Shown piece by piece: positions 1 through 7,355 of a DNA stretch of 16,351 nt. Position numbers and translations under genes: made by a program. The notes under the pieces are model-generated. The model ran no database searches, was not told where the DNA came from, and saw only the letters and a program-made list of their open reading frames with translations. Each line of letters starts with the position of its first letter. Position 1 is the stretch's first letter. The DNA is from Thiotrichales bacterium (lineage in GTDB: Bacteria > Pseudomonadota > Gammaproteobacteria > J044), in assembly GCA_024762895.1 (NCBI GenBank), contig JANTGN010000041.1:1-16351 (forward strand). Reading direction: 5' to 3'.

Positions 1-304
1 ACGCATCGATGAGGTTTTGCAGGCGCGCAAACAATCGGAAGCGGGAAGCTCCTACGTTGCGAGCCTTTATGCCAAAGGGCAAGACGCGATCCTGAAGAAG
101 ATCGGCGAAGAGGCTACCGAAACGGTCATGGCCGCCAAGGATGGGCAGGCAGACAAGATCGTTTATGAAGTAGCCGATTTATGGTTTCATTGCCTGGTAC
201 TACTGGCCCATGAGGGTATAGACCCGCAACAGGTACTCAACGAGCTTGATCGTCGTTTTGGTACCTCGGGTCTGGTAGAGAAAGCCAGTCGTAATCAGAA
301 TTAA
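1..304 (+). CDS. hisE: Phosphoribosyl-ATP pyrophosphatase, 3' part
   Basis: HisE hydrolyses phosphoribosyl-ATP to phosphoribosyl-AMP and pyrophosphate, the second step of histidine biosynthesis, in the cytoplasm. The reading frame is open from the first complete codon at position 2, so the gene enters from the left edge and only the first few codons, probably under 20, are missing. A TTG at 17 is an internal leucine codon, not a start, because the family normally has an N-terminal helix before the conserved ARK segment. Visible family signatures are the SSYVASLYAKG segment, the ILKKIGEEATE helix with the acidic metal-binding residues, AAKDG, and the YEVADLWFH helix. It ends 18 bases before tatA on the same strand. 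A hisE-tatABC order is common in pseudomonads and relatives, where hisI usually lies just upstream. Confidence 0.95.
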   Translation, partial: RIDEVLQARKQSEAGSSYVASLYAKGQDAILKKIGEEATETVMAAKDGQADKIVYEVADLWFHCLVLLAHEGIDPQQVLNELDRRFGTSGLVEKASRNQN

Positions 305-308
305 TCCT

Positions 309-314
309 GAGAGG
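309..314 (+). promoter_or_regulatory. Shine-Dalgarno site of tatA
   Basis: The purine-rich GAGAGG lies eight bases before the tatA ATG at 323, within the 18-base gap after the hisE stop. It fixes the tatA start. It is a better ribosome site than those of tatB and tatC, which fits TatA being needed in excess over the other two subunits. Confidence 0.6.
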
Positions 315-322
315 TAGTTGTT

Positions 323-565
323 ATGGGTTTTGGTGGAATAAGTCCGTGGTCCTTGCTCCTGATCCTGGCCATTGTCATCTTGCTGTTTGGTACCAAAAAG
401 ATGCGCAATATCGGTGGAGACCTGGGTGGCGCAATCAAGAACTTCAAGAAGTCCATGCGTGAAGGCGAAGAGAGTACGGCAGAGGCCGAACAGCAGAAGC
501 TGAACAGCGAACAGCCCGGTGGTGAAGTCATAGACGCCAAGGCTGAGCATAAAGATAAGGCCTGA
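323..565 (+). CDS. tatA: Sec-independent translocase subunit TatA
   Basis: TatA is the pore-forming or membrane-weakening subunit of the twin-arginine translocase, which exports folded proteins across the inner membrane using the proton-motive force. At 80 residues it has the usual family size. Residues 1-6 are a short periplasmic start and about 8-22 form the single membrane helix. The FGTKK hinge at about 22-26 leads into the amphipathic helix that starts near MRNIGGDLGGAIKNFKK. The rest is a charged, flexible tail. The distinctive GDLGGAIKNFKK segment separates TatA from TatB. It lies between hisE and tatB with gaps of 18 and 12 bases, so it is very probably co-transcribed with both. Confidence 0.97.
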   Translation: MGFGGISPWSLLLILAIVILLFGTKKMRNIGGDLGGAIKNFKKSMREGEESTAEAEQQKLNSEQPGGEVIDAKAEHKDKA

Positions 566-577
566 TATCGGTAAGCC

Positions 578-964
578 ATGTTTGACGCAGGCCTTCCAGA
601 GATGATCCTGATCATGGTGATCGCCCTGCTGGTGGTCGGCCCCAAGCGCCTGCCTGGTCTGGCGCGTCAGGCCGGTTACTGGTTGGGTAAGGCCCGTGGT
701 TATCTGGCGGGTGTGCGTAATGATATTGCCCAGGAGCTCCACGCCGACGAGTTGCGTGGCATGATGCAGCGCCAGGAAGAGGAAATGAAAGAACTGCGCG
801 GCATGCTCAACAAGACCAAGGCCGAAGTCACCGGCGGGCTTGAAATGGGGCAGGAGCATCTTTTAAAGGCTATCGACGAGCAGCCAAAGCCTGCCAGCCC
901 CGGCCTAGAATCGGCGACAGACGATCAACAGGATTCCCCCGGCGGAAATGAGCGAAAAGACTGA
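578..964 (+). CDS. tatB: Sec-independent translocase subunit TatB
   Basis: TatB joins TatC in the receptor complex that binds twin-arginine signal peptides before TatA is recruited. The 128-residue protein opens with the family's MFD start and a membrane helix at about 5-21 that contains a glutamate at position 8. The VGPKRLPGLARQAG hinge (20-33) leads into a long amphipathic and coiled helix rich in E, K, R and Q up to about residue 85. The tail is polar and disordered. GPKRLP marks it as TatB, where TatA has FGTKK. Its last 17 bases overlap the start of tatC in another frame, which suggests translational coupling. Confidence 0.96.
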   Translation: MFDAGLPEMILIMVIALLVVGPKRLPGLARQAGYWLGKARGYLAGVRNDIAQELHADELRGMMQRQEEEMKELRGMLNKTKAEVTGGLEMGQEHLLKAIDEQPKPASPGLESATDDQQDSPGGNERKD

Positions 965-1946
965 ACCTGATACCACTGCACCTGACGATCAGGAACAGCC
1001 GTTAATCACCCACTTACTGGAGTTGCGCGACCGTTTGCTGCGCATGGTGCTGGTGGTGCTGGTGTTCTTTATCGCTATGTTCCCCTTTGCCAACGACATC
1101 TATAGTCTGATGGCACAGCCTCTTATGCAGCACCTGCCTGAAGGGAGCTCGATGGTCGCTATCGAGGTGGCATCCCCCTTCCTGATTCCCTTTAAGCTGG
1201 TGTTGATGCTTTCTGTTGTCCTGGCGATCCCTTACATTCTTTACCAGCTCTGGGCCTTTGTGGCGCCCGGGCTTTATAGCAATGAAAAACGTCTGGCCAT
1301 GCCCTTGCTGGTCTCCAGCATCCTGCTTTTTTATGCCGGGATGGCCTTTGCCTATTTCGTGGTATTCCCGCTGGTTTTTGGCTTTTTTACCAGCGTAGCC
1401 CCGGAAGGGGTCTCGGTCATGACCGATATCGGACATTACCTGGATTTTGTGAATATGCTGTTTCTGGCCTTCGGGATTGCCTTTGAGGTCCCCGTTGCAA
1501 CGGTGCTGCTGGTGGCTATTGGCACCACGACGCCGGAAAAGCTGGCCCATTACCGGCCCTATGTCTTTGTCGCTGCTTTTATCATCGGCATGTTTCTTAC
1601 TCCCCCCGATGTGATTTCTCAGATTCTCCTGGCGTTACCGATGTGGTTACTTTATGAACTGGGAATTGTGTTTTCTCGATTCGTTGTTGCCGGTAAAAAA
1701 GATGAACAGGAAGAAGTGGCTGTCGAAGAGCAGGCGGCAGCATCGGAGGATTACGTGCCTTCAGCCGATGACGAAGCATCGGCTGGCCACAGCGTCGATG
1801 CAAGCCAGGAACCAGAAGGTTATGCAGAGGATGATGAGGATTACCGCCCTCTGACCGATGAAGAAATGGAGGCGGAACTAGATAGCCTGGAATTCGTTGA
1901 CGAAGAAGACGAGCCTCCCTCAACGGAGCCCCCCAAGGGTGCCTGA
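948..1946 (+). CDS. tatC: Sec-independent translocase subunit TatC with a long acidic tail
   Basis: TatC is the six-helix inner-membrane core of the Tat receptor and reads the twin-arginine motif. The HLLELRDRLLR segment (about 22-32) holds the conserved cytoplasmic glutamate E25. APGLYSNEKR has E113, which lines the signal-peptide site, and FGIAFEVPV has E180 in the membrane. Six hydrophobic stretches lie between about 33 and 247. The ATG at 948 overlaps tatB by 17 bases. The membrane core ends near residue 250, the usual full length of about 250-260. Residues 251-332 are an extra tail with 32 Asp or Glu among 82 residues and no clear fold. The tail is in frame and uses ordinary codons, so I read it as a genuine extension rather than a frameshift artefact. 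Confidence 0.97.
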   Translation: MSEKTEPDTTAPDDQEQPLITHLLELRDRLLRMVLVVLVFFIAMFPFANDIYSLMAQPLMQHLPEGSSMVAIEVASPFLIPFKLVLMLSVVLAIPYILYQLWAFVAPGLYSNEKRLAMPLLVSSILLFYAGMAFAYFVVFPLVFGFFTSVAPEGVSVMTDIGHYLDFVNMLFLAFGIAFEVPVATVLLVAIGTTTPEKLAHYRPYVFVAAFIIGMFLTPPDVISQILLALPMWLLYELGIVFSRFVVAGKKDEQEEVAVEEQAAASEDYVPSADDEASAGHSVDASQEPEGYAEDDEDYRPLTDEEMEAELDSLEFVDEEDEPPSTEPPKGA

Positions 1947-1972
1947 AACATGATGACATGGCGCTGTCACAG

Positions 1973-1990
1973 GGTGATGGCATCATCACC
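1973..1990. terminator. Hairpin after tatC, possible weak terminator
   Basis: GGTGATG and CATCACC form a perfect 7-bp stem around a 4-base loop, 26 bases after the tatC stop. No T-run follows on either strand, so it is not a typical intrinsic terminator. It could protect the 3' end of the tat message or be a binding palindrome in front of the gpmI promoter. Confidence 0.35.
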
Positions 1991-2013
1991 TCAAGGCAGT
2001 ATGAGTTGAATTG

Positions 2014-2022
2014 TGATAGAAT
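2014..2022 (+). promoter_or_regulatory. Extended -10 promoter candidate for gpmI
   Basis: TGATAGAAT matches an extended -10 element (TGN plus TAGAAT, five of six to TATAAT). Transcription would start near 2029, giving a leader of about 32 bases before the gpmI ATG at 2061. The expected -35 position (about 1994-1999) is poor, as is common for extended -10 promoters. This suggests gpmI can be transcribed separately from tatABC. Confidence 0.45.
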
Positions 2023-2060
2023 TCGGCTCCCCAAAAAATACGATGTGACTGAAAAAGCCC

Positions 2061-3608
2061 ATGGTCGAACAACGTAGTGCTCCCCGGCGTAATACCCTGC
2101 TGGTTATTCTGGATGGATTTGGCACAAATCCCAGTAAACTTAATAATGCCGTAGCGGAGGCGGATACTCCGCGTCTGGATGAGTATTTTTCCAGTTATCC
2201 CCACACCTTGCTGGATACCTGCGGCCGTGCCGTGGGATTGCCCGATGGGCAGATGGGTAACTCAGAGGTCGGACACCTCACGATCGGTAGCGGAACTATT
2301 GTACGCCAGGATCTTGTTCGCATTGATGATGCCATATCGGATGGTAGTTTCTTTGAGAACTCGGCGCTGGTTGCGGCTGTCAGGACGGCCAAGGCGGCTG
2401 AAAGGCCGCTGCATCTTCTGGGCCTGGTCTCCGATGGGGGTGTCCATAGTCACGTACGCCATCTACATGCCCTGATCAAATTATGTCGTAAACATGAAGT
2501 ACGGCCTGTCATCCATATGATCACCGATGGTCGAGATACCGCTCCTAAGGCCGCACTAGGCTATCTGTCGGGCCTGGAGAAGCGGCTTGAAAAGGCCAAG
2601 GGCCAGATAGCCACGGTCTGTGGTCGGTATTATGCAATGGATCGTGACAACCGCTGGGATCGTACTCAGCTTGCCTGGGATGCCATTGTGCATGGTAAAG
2701 GGGCAATGGCTGCTTCCGCAGAGGAAGGAATTCGTGCCGCTTATGAGGCCGATAAGACCGATGAATTTATTACACCCATTATCGTGGAAGGGGCAGAAAC
2801 GCTACAACCGGGTGACTCCCTGGTGTTTTTCAATTTCCGTAACGATCGCCCCAGACAGCTGGCCGAGGCACTGGGGCAGGATCGCTTCGAAGGTTTTGAG
2901 CGTGATGGTTATACACCCATTACCGTGACCTGCCTGACGGAGTATGACCCGAAGTTTCTTTCTCCGATTGGCTTTCCGCCAGAACGCCCCAAGACTACAC
3001 TGGGCGAGGTTGTCAGTATGGCAGGCTACAAGCAGTTTCATTGCGCCGAGACCGAGAAGTATGCACACGTTACTTTCTTCATGAATGGTGGGCGTGAAGA
3101 GCCCTACGCAGGTGAAGAACGCGTGATGGTACCTTCACCCAAGGTGGCTACCTATGACCAGGCCCCGGAGATGAGTGCCGATGAGGTGGCCGATGAGGTC
3201 ATCAAGGCCCTGGAGTCTCGTGAGCACGGTCTGATTATCGTCAACTTTGCCAATGGCGACATGGTGGGGCACACCGCCATTCGTGACGCCGTCATCAAGG
3301 CGGTGGAGACCCTGGATTGTGAGGTTGGCCGCGTGCTGGATGCGGCCGTCGCCAATGAGTACTCGGTGATTCTGACCGCTGACCATGGTAATTGTGATGA
3401 GATGGTCGACCCAGTCTCAGGTGAGCCGCATACCCAACACACCATGTATCCCGTACCCTGCATGGTGATTGATGAGGTGCCCTGGCGTCTCAATACCGGT
3501 GCGGGGCTCAGCAGTATTGCGCCAACGATTCTACAGCTCATGGGGCTGCAGCAGCCCAAGGTGATGAAGGGTAAGTCGATCCTGCTGGAAGAGGTCAAGA
3601 TTGCCTGA
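2061..3608 (+). CDS. gpmI: 2,3-bisphosphoglycerate-independent phosphoglycerate mutase
   Basis: This cytoplasmic enzyme interconverts 3- and 2-phosphoglycerate in glycolysis and gluconeogenesis through a phosphoserine intermediate, using two manganese ions. The 515-residue length is normal. D18 in the LVILDGFG opening and S68 in MGNSEVGH (the phosphorylated serine) are visible. H129 lies in DGGVHSH, R159 in DGRDT, R260 and R263 in FNFRNDR, and K333 in TEKYAHVTFF. The second metal set is D400 and H404 (GDMVGH), D441 and H442 (TADHGN), and H457/H460. A substitution of phenylalanine for the usual tryptophan in DGWG is conservative. An in-frame stop just upstream (2046-2048) supports the ATG at 2061, although its ribosome site is weak. 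It is also known as gpmM. Its 3' end overlaps the convergent HDOD-GAF gene by 14 bases. Confidence 0.98.
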   Translation: MVEQRSAPRRNTLLVILDGFGTNPSKLNNAVAEADTPRLDEYFSSYPHTLLDTCGRAVGLPDGQMGNSEVGHLTIGSGTIVRQDLVRIDDAISDGSFFENSALVAAVRTAKAAERPLHLLGLVSDGGVHSHVRHLHALIKLCRKHEVRPVIHMITDGRDTAPKAALGYLSGLEKRLEKAKGQIATVCGRYYAMDRDNRWDRTQLAWDAIVHGKGAMAASAEEGIRAAYEADKTDEFITPIIVEGAETLQPGDSLVFFNFRNDRPRQLAEALGQDRFEGFERDGYTPITVTCLTEYDPKFLSPIGFPPERPKTTLGEVVSMAGYKQFHCAETEKYAHVTFFMNGGREEPYAGEERVMVPSPKVATYDQAPEMSADEVADEVIKALESREHGLIIVNFANGDMVGHTAIRDAVIKAVETLDCEVGRVLDAAVANEYSVILTADHGNCDEMVDPVSGEPHTQHTMYPVPCMVIDEVPWRLNTGAGLSSIAPTILQLMGLQQPKVMKGKSILLEEVKIA

Positions 3609-5016
3609 AGCTTTGCGTGATCGCCTTGGTTAACAGACTCGCAACGGGTTTTGCTTCCTGAATTTGCTCTGGCCCTATCGGATGTCCGGACATGTCGCTA
3701 TAGATCAGGGCCAGGGGTTTATCACCTATGGCAATTGAGAACAGCATGAAGTTGGCTGACTGGATCAATGCGCTTAACTCTTCTGGTATGCTGGCCGCCA
3801 CCCTGGGATAATTCTCGTCATTGACCCTCAATGTCTGTGGCTTGCTCATGGCACTTGCGAACAGTCCAGGGCGGTCGATCCTGGGGCGTGCCCGTTTCAG
3901 CAAAGGTGTTCTTGAAAATCCGGGAGCAGCACGTATAGTTAGTCGTTTCTTTTCGGCATCTGGCAGGAATAACAGGCATCGGTCAAAGCCAAAGTCCTCA
4001 CCCAGAGATTGAAGCGCCAGTTTCATCATGTCGCTCGCCCCCCGGCCCTCCTTGATAGCCTGAGTCAGTTTCGAGCTTAATCCCCGTATGGCAGAAGCCT
4101 GTCTTTCAGGTTTCTTCGCGCTGGAGAATATCTGTGCATCGTCTGGCGCCTCTCCGGGTAGTTCCACCAGTCGTGCGGCTGCGGCTCTTACCCCCGGCAG
4201 ATTCATTTCTCTGGCAATGATGGCCGAGTACTCATGGATATGAGTCACTGTCGCAGGTAAAGGTTTTCTTAGAATGTCAGAAGCCACCTCATAACAGGCC
4301 TGTATGGCTTCCGTGTTCCAGCCATTTATATCAGCCTCGTGGGCCAGGGCAGAGGGGATACTGCAAAGCTGAACACGGTGATTCATGATGAAGGCCGGAT
4401 TCAGGGTGTCCTGTAGCAATTCTGGCAGCCCCCACAGACTGGCGAGTTCTGATCCAATATCGCGGCTTAAAACACCCAGTGTCTGTAATTCGGCAACCTG
4501 TTTTAACTGGTGGGATTGTAGTTCGATCAGGCGGGAGAATTTTTGCGCATCGACGGCCGCAACACAGTATTGACCCAGATCCATCAGAAAGGTGGCTATA
4601 AACACCTCGCTAGGAGCACGATCCGATTGCCGTCTGGCCCATTCCTGGGCCAGACGTGCCGCATGGTAACTGCGACCGATGAGTCGATACCAGGCATGTT
4701 GCACTCCAGGGTCCTGGATCAGTTCTTCCAGCACAGTGGCCTGATCGAAGAGTTGTCGCAGGGACTCGGCCCCTAAAAGGTTGAGGCTGCTGTCGATGGT
4801 GCTGATAAGTGGGCGGCCACTCTTGAGGCGTCCCTGGTTGACATGGCGAAAAATGAGTGTGGCAAGCCCCGGATCCGTATTGATCATCTGCCCAATGTCG
4901 GATAACGCGGCAGCTGGTGAATCCAGTAGTGTTCTACACTGGCTGAGCTTTTCACCCGAGACCGGCAGAGTCATGTTGCCGAGGGCCTGGACCCAGCTAC
5001 GGGCAGAGTCACTCAT
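3595..5016 (-). CDS. HDOD-domain protein with C-terminal GAF-like domain
   Basis: This predicted soluble 473-residue signalling protein is the last gene of the stator operon. Residues about 15-215 match the HDOD fold: a proline- and leucine-rich opening, INTDPGLATLIFRHVN at about 45-60, and the LLGAESLRQLF helix at 80-90. The position where catalytic HD-domain proteins carry HD reads MDLGQY (145-150), so phosphohydrolase activity is not expected. That is usual for HDOD proteins, which act as scaffolds. A charged linker near 285-315 leads to a region of about 320-468 (FGFDRCLLFLPD, then LIYSD) that resembles a GAF domain. I infer the GAF assignment from its pattern, not from a search. The start overlaps the PilZ stop as ATGA, so translation is probably coupled. 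The specific role is unknown; a part in c-di-GMP or motility signalling is inference from its neighbours. Confidence 0.85.
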   Translation of the reverse strand: MSDSARSWVQALGNMTLPVSGEKLSQCRTLLDSPAAALSDIGQMINTDPGLATLIFRHVNQGRLKSGRPLISTIDSSLNLLGAESLRQLFDQATVLEELIQDPGVQHAWYRLIGRSYHAARLAQEWARRQSDRAPSEVFIATFLMDLGQYCVAAVDAQKFSRLIELQSHQLKQVAELQTLGVLSRDIGSELASLWGLPELLQDTLNPAFIMNHRVQLCSIPSALAHEADINGWNTEAIQACYEVASDILRKPLPATVTHIHEYSAIIAREMNLPGVRAAAARLVELPGEAPDDAQIFSSAKKPERQASAIRGLSSKLTQAIKEGRGASDMMKLALQSLGEDFGFDRCLLFLPDAEKKRLTIRAAPGFSRTPLLKRARPRIDRPGLFASAMSKPQTLRVNDENYPRVAASIPEELSALIQSANFMLFSIAIGDKPLALIYSDMSGHPIGPEQIQEAKPVASLLTKAITQSFRQS

Positions 5017-5603
5017 GGAGATGTTTCAAAATCCTGTTGCAGGGCCTTCATCTGGGCGGTGACATTGTGCGTGGTCAGCAGGTCGCGGTCGTCTTCATCC
5101 ATCATGATAAAGTCCACCGTCATCTGATACTGTTTTTTATCATCTATGGGGTCATGATGGCAACTAATCACCTTCCCGATGGCGGGAATGATGGCAAGCC
5201 CTGGATATAAAACTAGTTGTATTTGAACGGCGCTGCCTTCCTCAATCGATTCATCATGATAGAAACGAACGCCGTTGGCACTGAGGTTGACAGAATGGGT
5301 GGGCGTTCGGGGTAGCCCCTGATCTTTGGCCTGTATGAGTCCAGCAAGGGTATCAATTTTGCTTTCCAGATGACGCAGATAAGCCGCTATATCAGGCTGA
5401 GCATTCTGGATGGCGGTAATCACGGGCAGTAACTGTGTCCGCTGGTGCAGAAACTGGTTAATCAGGCCATGTTCGGCTCGCCATAATTCAAAAGAGGTGA
5501 CGAGGGTGTCAACCTGCTCTTCCGGGATGACCGTCAGGGTCAGGCCAATATGATCGTTAACACGAAAGCTGCGTCGGCGTTCTGTATCGGATGTATGACT
5601 CAT
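5013..5603 (-). CDS. PilZ-domain protein, likely c-di-GMP effector of the stator
   Basis: PilZ domains bind cyclic di-GMP through an RxxxR motif and a D/NxSxxG motif. Both are present here: R10-R14 in ERRRSFRV, and N106, S108 and G111 in VNLSANGVRF, followed by beta strands to about residue 165. The two motifs are separated by roughly 90 residues. About 26-95 look helical (WRAEHGLINQFLHQRTQLL, then YLRHLESKIDTLAGLIQ). In a minimal PilZ domain the motifs are only about 20-35 residues apart. At 196 residues it has no membrane segment. It starts inside the pomB stop (ATGA, 5600-5603) and ends inside the next start (5013-5016). By analogy with YcgR-type proteins it may bind c-di-GMP and slow or re-route the motor. 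The direct partner is not shown by sequence. Confidence 0.88.
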   Translation of the reverse strand: MSHTSDTERRRSFRVNDHIGLTLTVIPEEQVDTLVTSFELWRAEHGLINQFLHQRTQLLPVITAIQNAQPDIAAYLRHLESKIDTLAGLIQAKDQGLPRTPTHSVNLSANGVRFYHDESIEEGSAVQIQLVLYPGLAIIPAIGKVISCHHDPIDDKKQYQMTVDFIMMDEDDRDLLTTHNVTAQMKALQQDFETSP

Positions 5604-6442
5604 TGCGAGATCTCGAGTACCTGGTTGGGGTCATCTATGTTGATTCTTTCACTCGATCCTTCGCGTATGATGATCTCTACACGGCGGTTCTTGGCGCGGT
5701 TCGCGGGGCTGTTATTGTCGGTTTTCGGTTTGGTATCGGCATGGGCTCGAATTTGCATGCGATCGGCCAGTGGCTGATCGATTTTGCTAAAGTAATGTAC
5801 GACATTGGCAGCACGCGCAGCCGATAGGATCCAGTTTGAGGGATATTGAGGTGTGGAGATGGGGATGTTATCCGTATGTCCGGCAACGATGATATCCCCA
5901 TCCGTTTTATCCAGAACCCTGGCGATCTTGTCCAGTATGGGCATGAAGCTCTTTTGAAGAGTGGCGCTGCCCGATGGGAATGAGCCTTTTTCTCGGATTC
6001 GGATCATGACCTCATTCTGTATCGTGTCTACCTCCAGCATACCGTCATCGATTTCACCTTTTAATGCTTCCTTGACCTGTTCAGCCAGCTCCTCTGCGCT
6101 AACTTCAGCAGCAGTTTTACTGGAGTCCAGTTGCTCTCTGGTATCGTCGGCCGTTTGTTGCTGAATCAGGGGCATCGCAGTGGGTGTGGGTTTCCCCGGG
6201 CTGAACTCCTGGCTGATAACCGTAGTACCCTTGGGGATGTCTTCTGCCTTGATCGTGCGCTGAACACCGAAGGCAAATTTCATCGAGCCAGCGATCTGCT
6301 TGAATTTCTGTACGTCCATCTCGGAGAAGGAGAGCAACAGGACGAAAAAACACATCAATAGTGACATCAGGTCGGCAAAGGTCATGACCCATGCCGGTGC
6401 ACCTTCGGGTGGACATTTTTGTTGTGGTGCCGCGTCACTCAT
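5600..6442 (-). CDS. pomB: Flagellar stator protein PomB (MotB family)
   Basis: PomB anchors the stator to the peptidoglycan and supplies the ion-binding aspartate of the flagellar motor. The 280-residue protein has a short cytoplasmic start and one membrane helix at about 22-39 (TFADLMSLLMCFFVLLLSF). D24 is the ion-carrying residue, at the same number as in the well-studied Vibrio PomB. The next segment, about 41-60 (EMDVQKFKQIAGSMKFAFGV), is the plug that closes unassembled stators. An OmpA-type peptidoglycan-binding domain occupies about 135-262, with GHTDN (188-192) and NRAKNRRVEI (248-257). The helix and plug are very close to the sodium-type PomB, so sodium coupling is likely. It follows pomA by 11 bases and overlaps the PilZ gene by four. 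Confidence 0.96.
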   Translation of the reverse strand: MSDAAPQQKCPPEGAPAWVMTFADLMSLLMCFFVLLLSFSEMDVQKFKQIAGSMKFAFGVQRTIKAEDIPKGTTVISQEFSPGKPTPTAMPLIQQQTADDTREQLDSSKTAAEVSAEELAEQVKEALKGEIDDGMLEVDTIQNEVMIRIREKGSFPSGSATLQKSFMPILDKIARVLDKTDGDIIVAGHTDNIPISTPQYPSNWILSAARAANVVHYFSKIDQPLADRMQIRAHADTKPKTDNNSPANRAKNRRVEIIIREGSSERINIDDPNQVLEISQ

Positions 6443-6453
6443 CTGCCTGGGCC

Positions 6454-7218
6454 TTATTCACCTTCGTCTTCGCTGGCACGTTTGCTCTCGGGTAGATAGG
6501 TCATTAACAGCTGTTCCATAACCCTGGGGTTGGTACCGGCCTGAATGGAAGAAATCGACTCCAGAATCAGGTGTTTGTTCAGTCGCTCCTCAGCACTGAT
6601 ACCCTTGAGTTTTTCTGAAATGGGCAGGGCAAAGCCATTGGCGATGATGGCGCCATACAGGGTGGTCAGGAGGGCGATGGCCATGGCGGGTCCAATGGTT
6701 TTGGGGTCCTCCATGTTGGCCAGCATCTGCACCAGTCCGATCAGGGTACCGATCATGCCCATCGCGGGGGCATAGTCGCCGATGGCCTTGAACATATTGA
6801 CACCGATATCGTGCCGTTCGATGGTCAGGTTGATGTCTTTGGAGAGCATCTGCTGGACGACTTCTGGTGGGTGCCCGTCGATACACATCGAGACCCCCTT
6901 TTGTAGAAAAGGGTCACTGATTTCCTGATTCTCGAGGGCCAGGATGCCTTCTTTTCTTGCCACATTGGCCAGGGCAACTGCCTCTTCGATCAGTTTTTCA
7001 GGGGGCTCGCTTTTATGCAGCACGGCCTTGAGTCCCACCTTGAAAGAGCCGAGGAATTGTTTCAGTGAGACACGGATGATGGTAGCGGCCAGGGTTCCAC
7101 CGATAACGATGATCAATGAGGGCGGATTAATAAATAGACCGAGATCGCCACCAGAGACGATGGCACCAACGAGTACTAGGGCGATACCGACCAGGCCGAT
7201 AAGGGTTGCTAGATCCAT
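6454..7218 (-). CDS. pomA: Flagellar stator protein PomA (MotA family)
   Basis: PomA is the four-helix inner-membrane stator subunit. Five copies surround two PomB and push on FliG in the rotor. The protein has 254 residues, the usual size. Membrane helices fall at about 4-22, 33-50, 148-170 and 178-200. The cytoplasmic loop carries the charged residues R88, K89 and E96 that contact the rotor. P151 (APAMGMIGT), T158, and T185/T186 (ALLTTLYG) sit at the positions reported as important for sodium-driven torque in Vibrio PomA. The ATG at 7218 follows a GGTGAAG ribosome site. It is the first gene of a leftward four-gene unit. Confidence 0.96.
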   Translation of the reverse strand: MDLATLIGLVGIALVLVGAIVSGGDLGLFINPPSLIIVIGGTLAATIIRVSLKQFLGSFKVGLKAVLHKSEPPEKLIEEAVALANVARKEGILALENQEISDPFLQKGVSMCIDGHPPEVVQQMLSKDINLTIERHDIGVNMFKAIGDYAPAMGMIGTLIGLVQMLANMEDPKTIGPAMAIALLTTLYGAIIANGFALPISEKLKGISAEERLNKHLILESISSIQAGTNPRVMEQLLMTYLPESKRASEDEGE

Positions 7219-7230
7219 AGTGTTTCTTCA

Positions 7231-7244
7231 CCAGTAATGACTGG
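7231..7244 (-). promoter_or_regulatory. Small hairpin at the pomA ribosome site
   Basis: CCAGT and ACTGG pair across a 4-base loop. On the message strand the second arm runs into the GGTGAAG ribosome site of pomA, so the last two G residues of the stem are shared. A 5-bp stem is weak, and any effect on translation is speculative. Confidence 0.25.
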
Positions 7245-7328
7245 ATTAACCAGAGTATTCATAACGCTATCCCAGATAAGTGAATGGAATCAACCCTTTT
7301 CCGCTGCTATTTAATATAAGTTGTGATT

Positions 7329-7355
7329 TGATCGAACTTAGGTTCAATATTTTTA
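7329..7355 (-). promoter_or_regulatory. Sigma-28-like promoter candidate for pomAB
   Basis: Read leftward, TAAAAATA, an 11-base spacer and TTCGATCA fit the flagellar sigma-28 layout (TAAA, 15 bases, then a -10 with core CGAT). The -10 matches five of eight positions of GCCGATAA. The start point would be near 7320, about 100 bases before the pomA ATG. Flagellar stator genes are commonly late, FliA-dependent genes, which raises the prior. Confidence 0.4.

Noticed and set aside
200..859. Long leftward open frame opposite hisE, tatA and tatB
   Set aside because: It runs antisense to three clearly recognised genes, has a low-complexity His/Thr/Leu-rich translation and matches no family I know. 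It is a shadow of the real frames.
3595..5016. Catalytic HD-GYP or HD phosphodiesterase
   Set aside because: The HD dyad is replaced by MDLGQY and no GYP motif is present; the protein fits the non-catalytic HDOD family.
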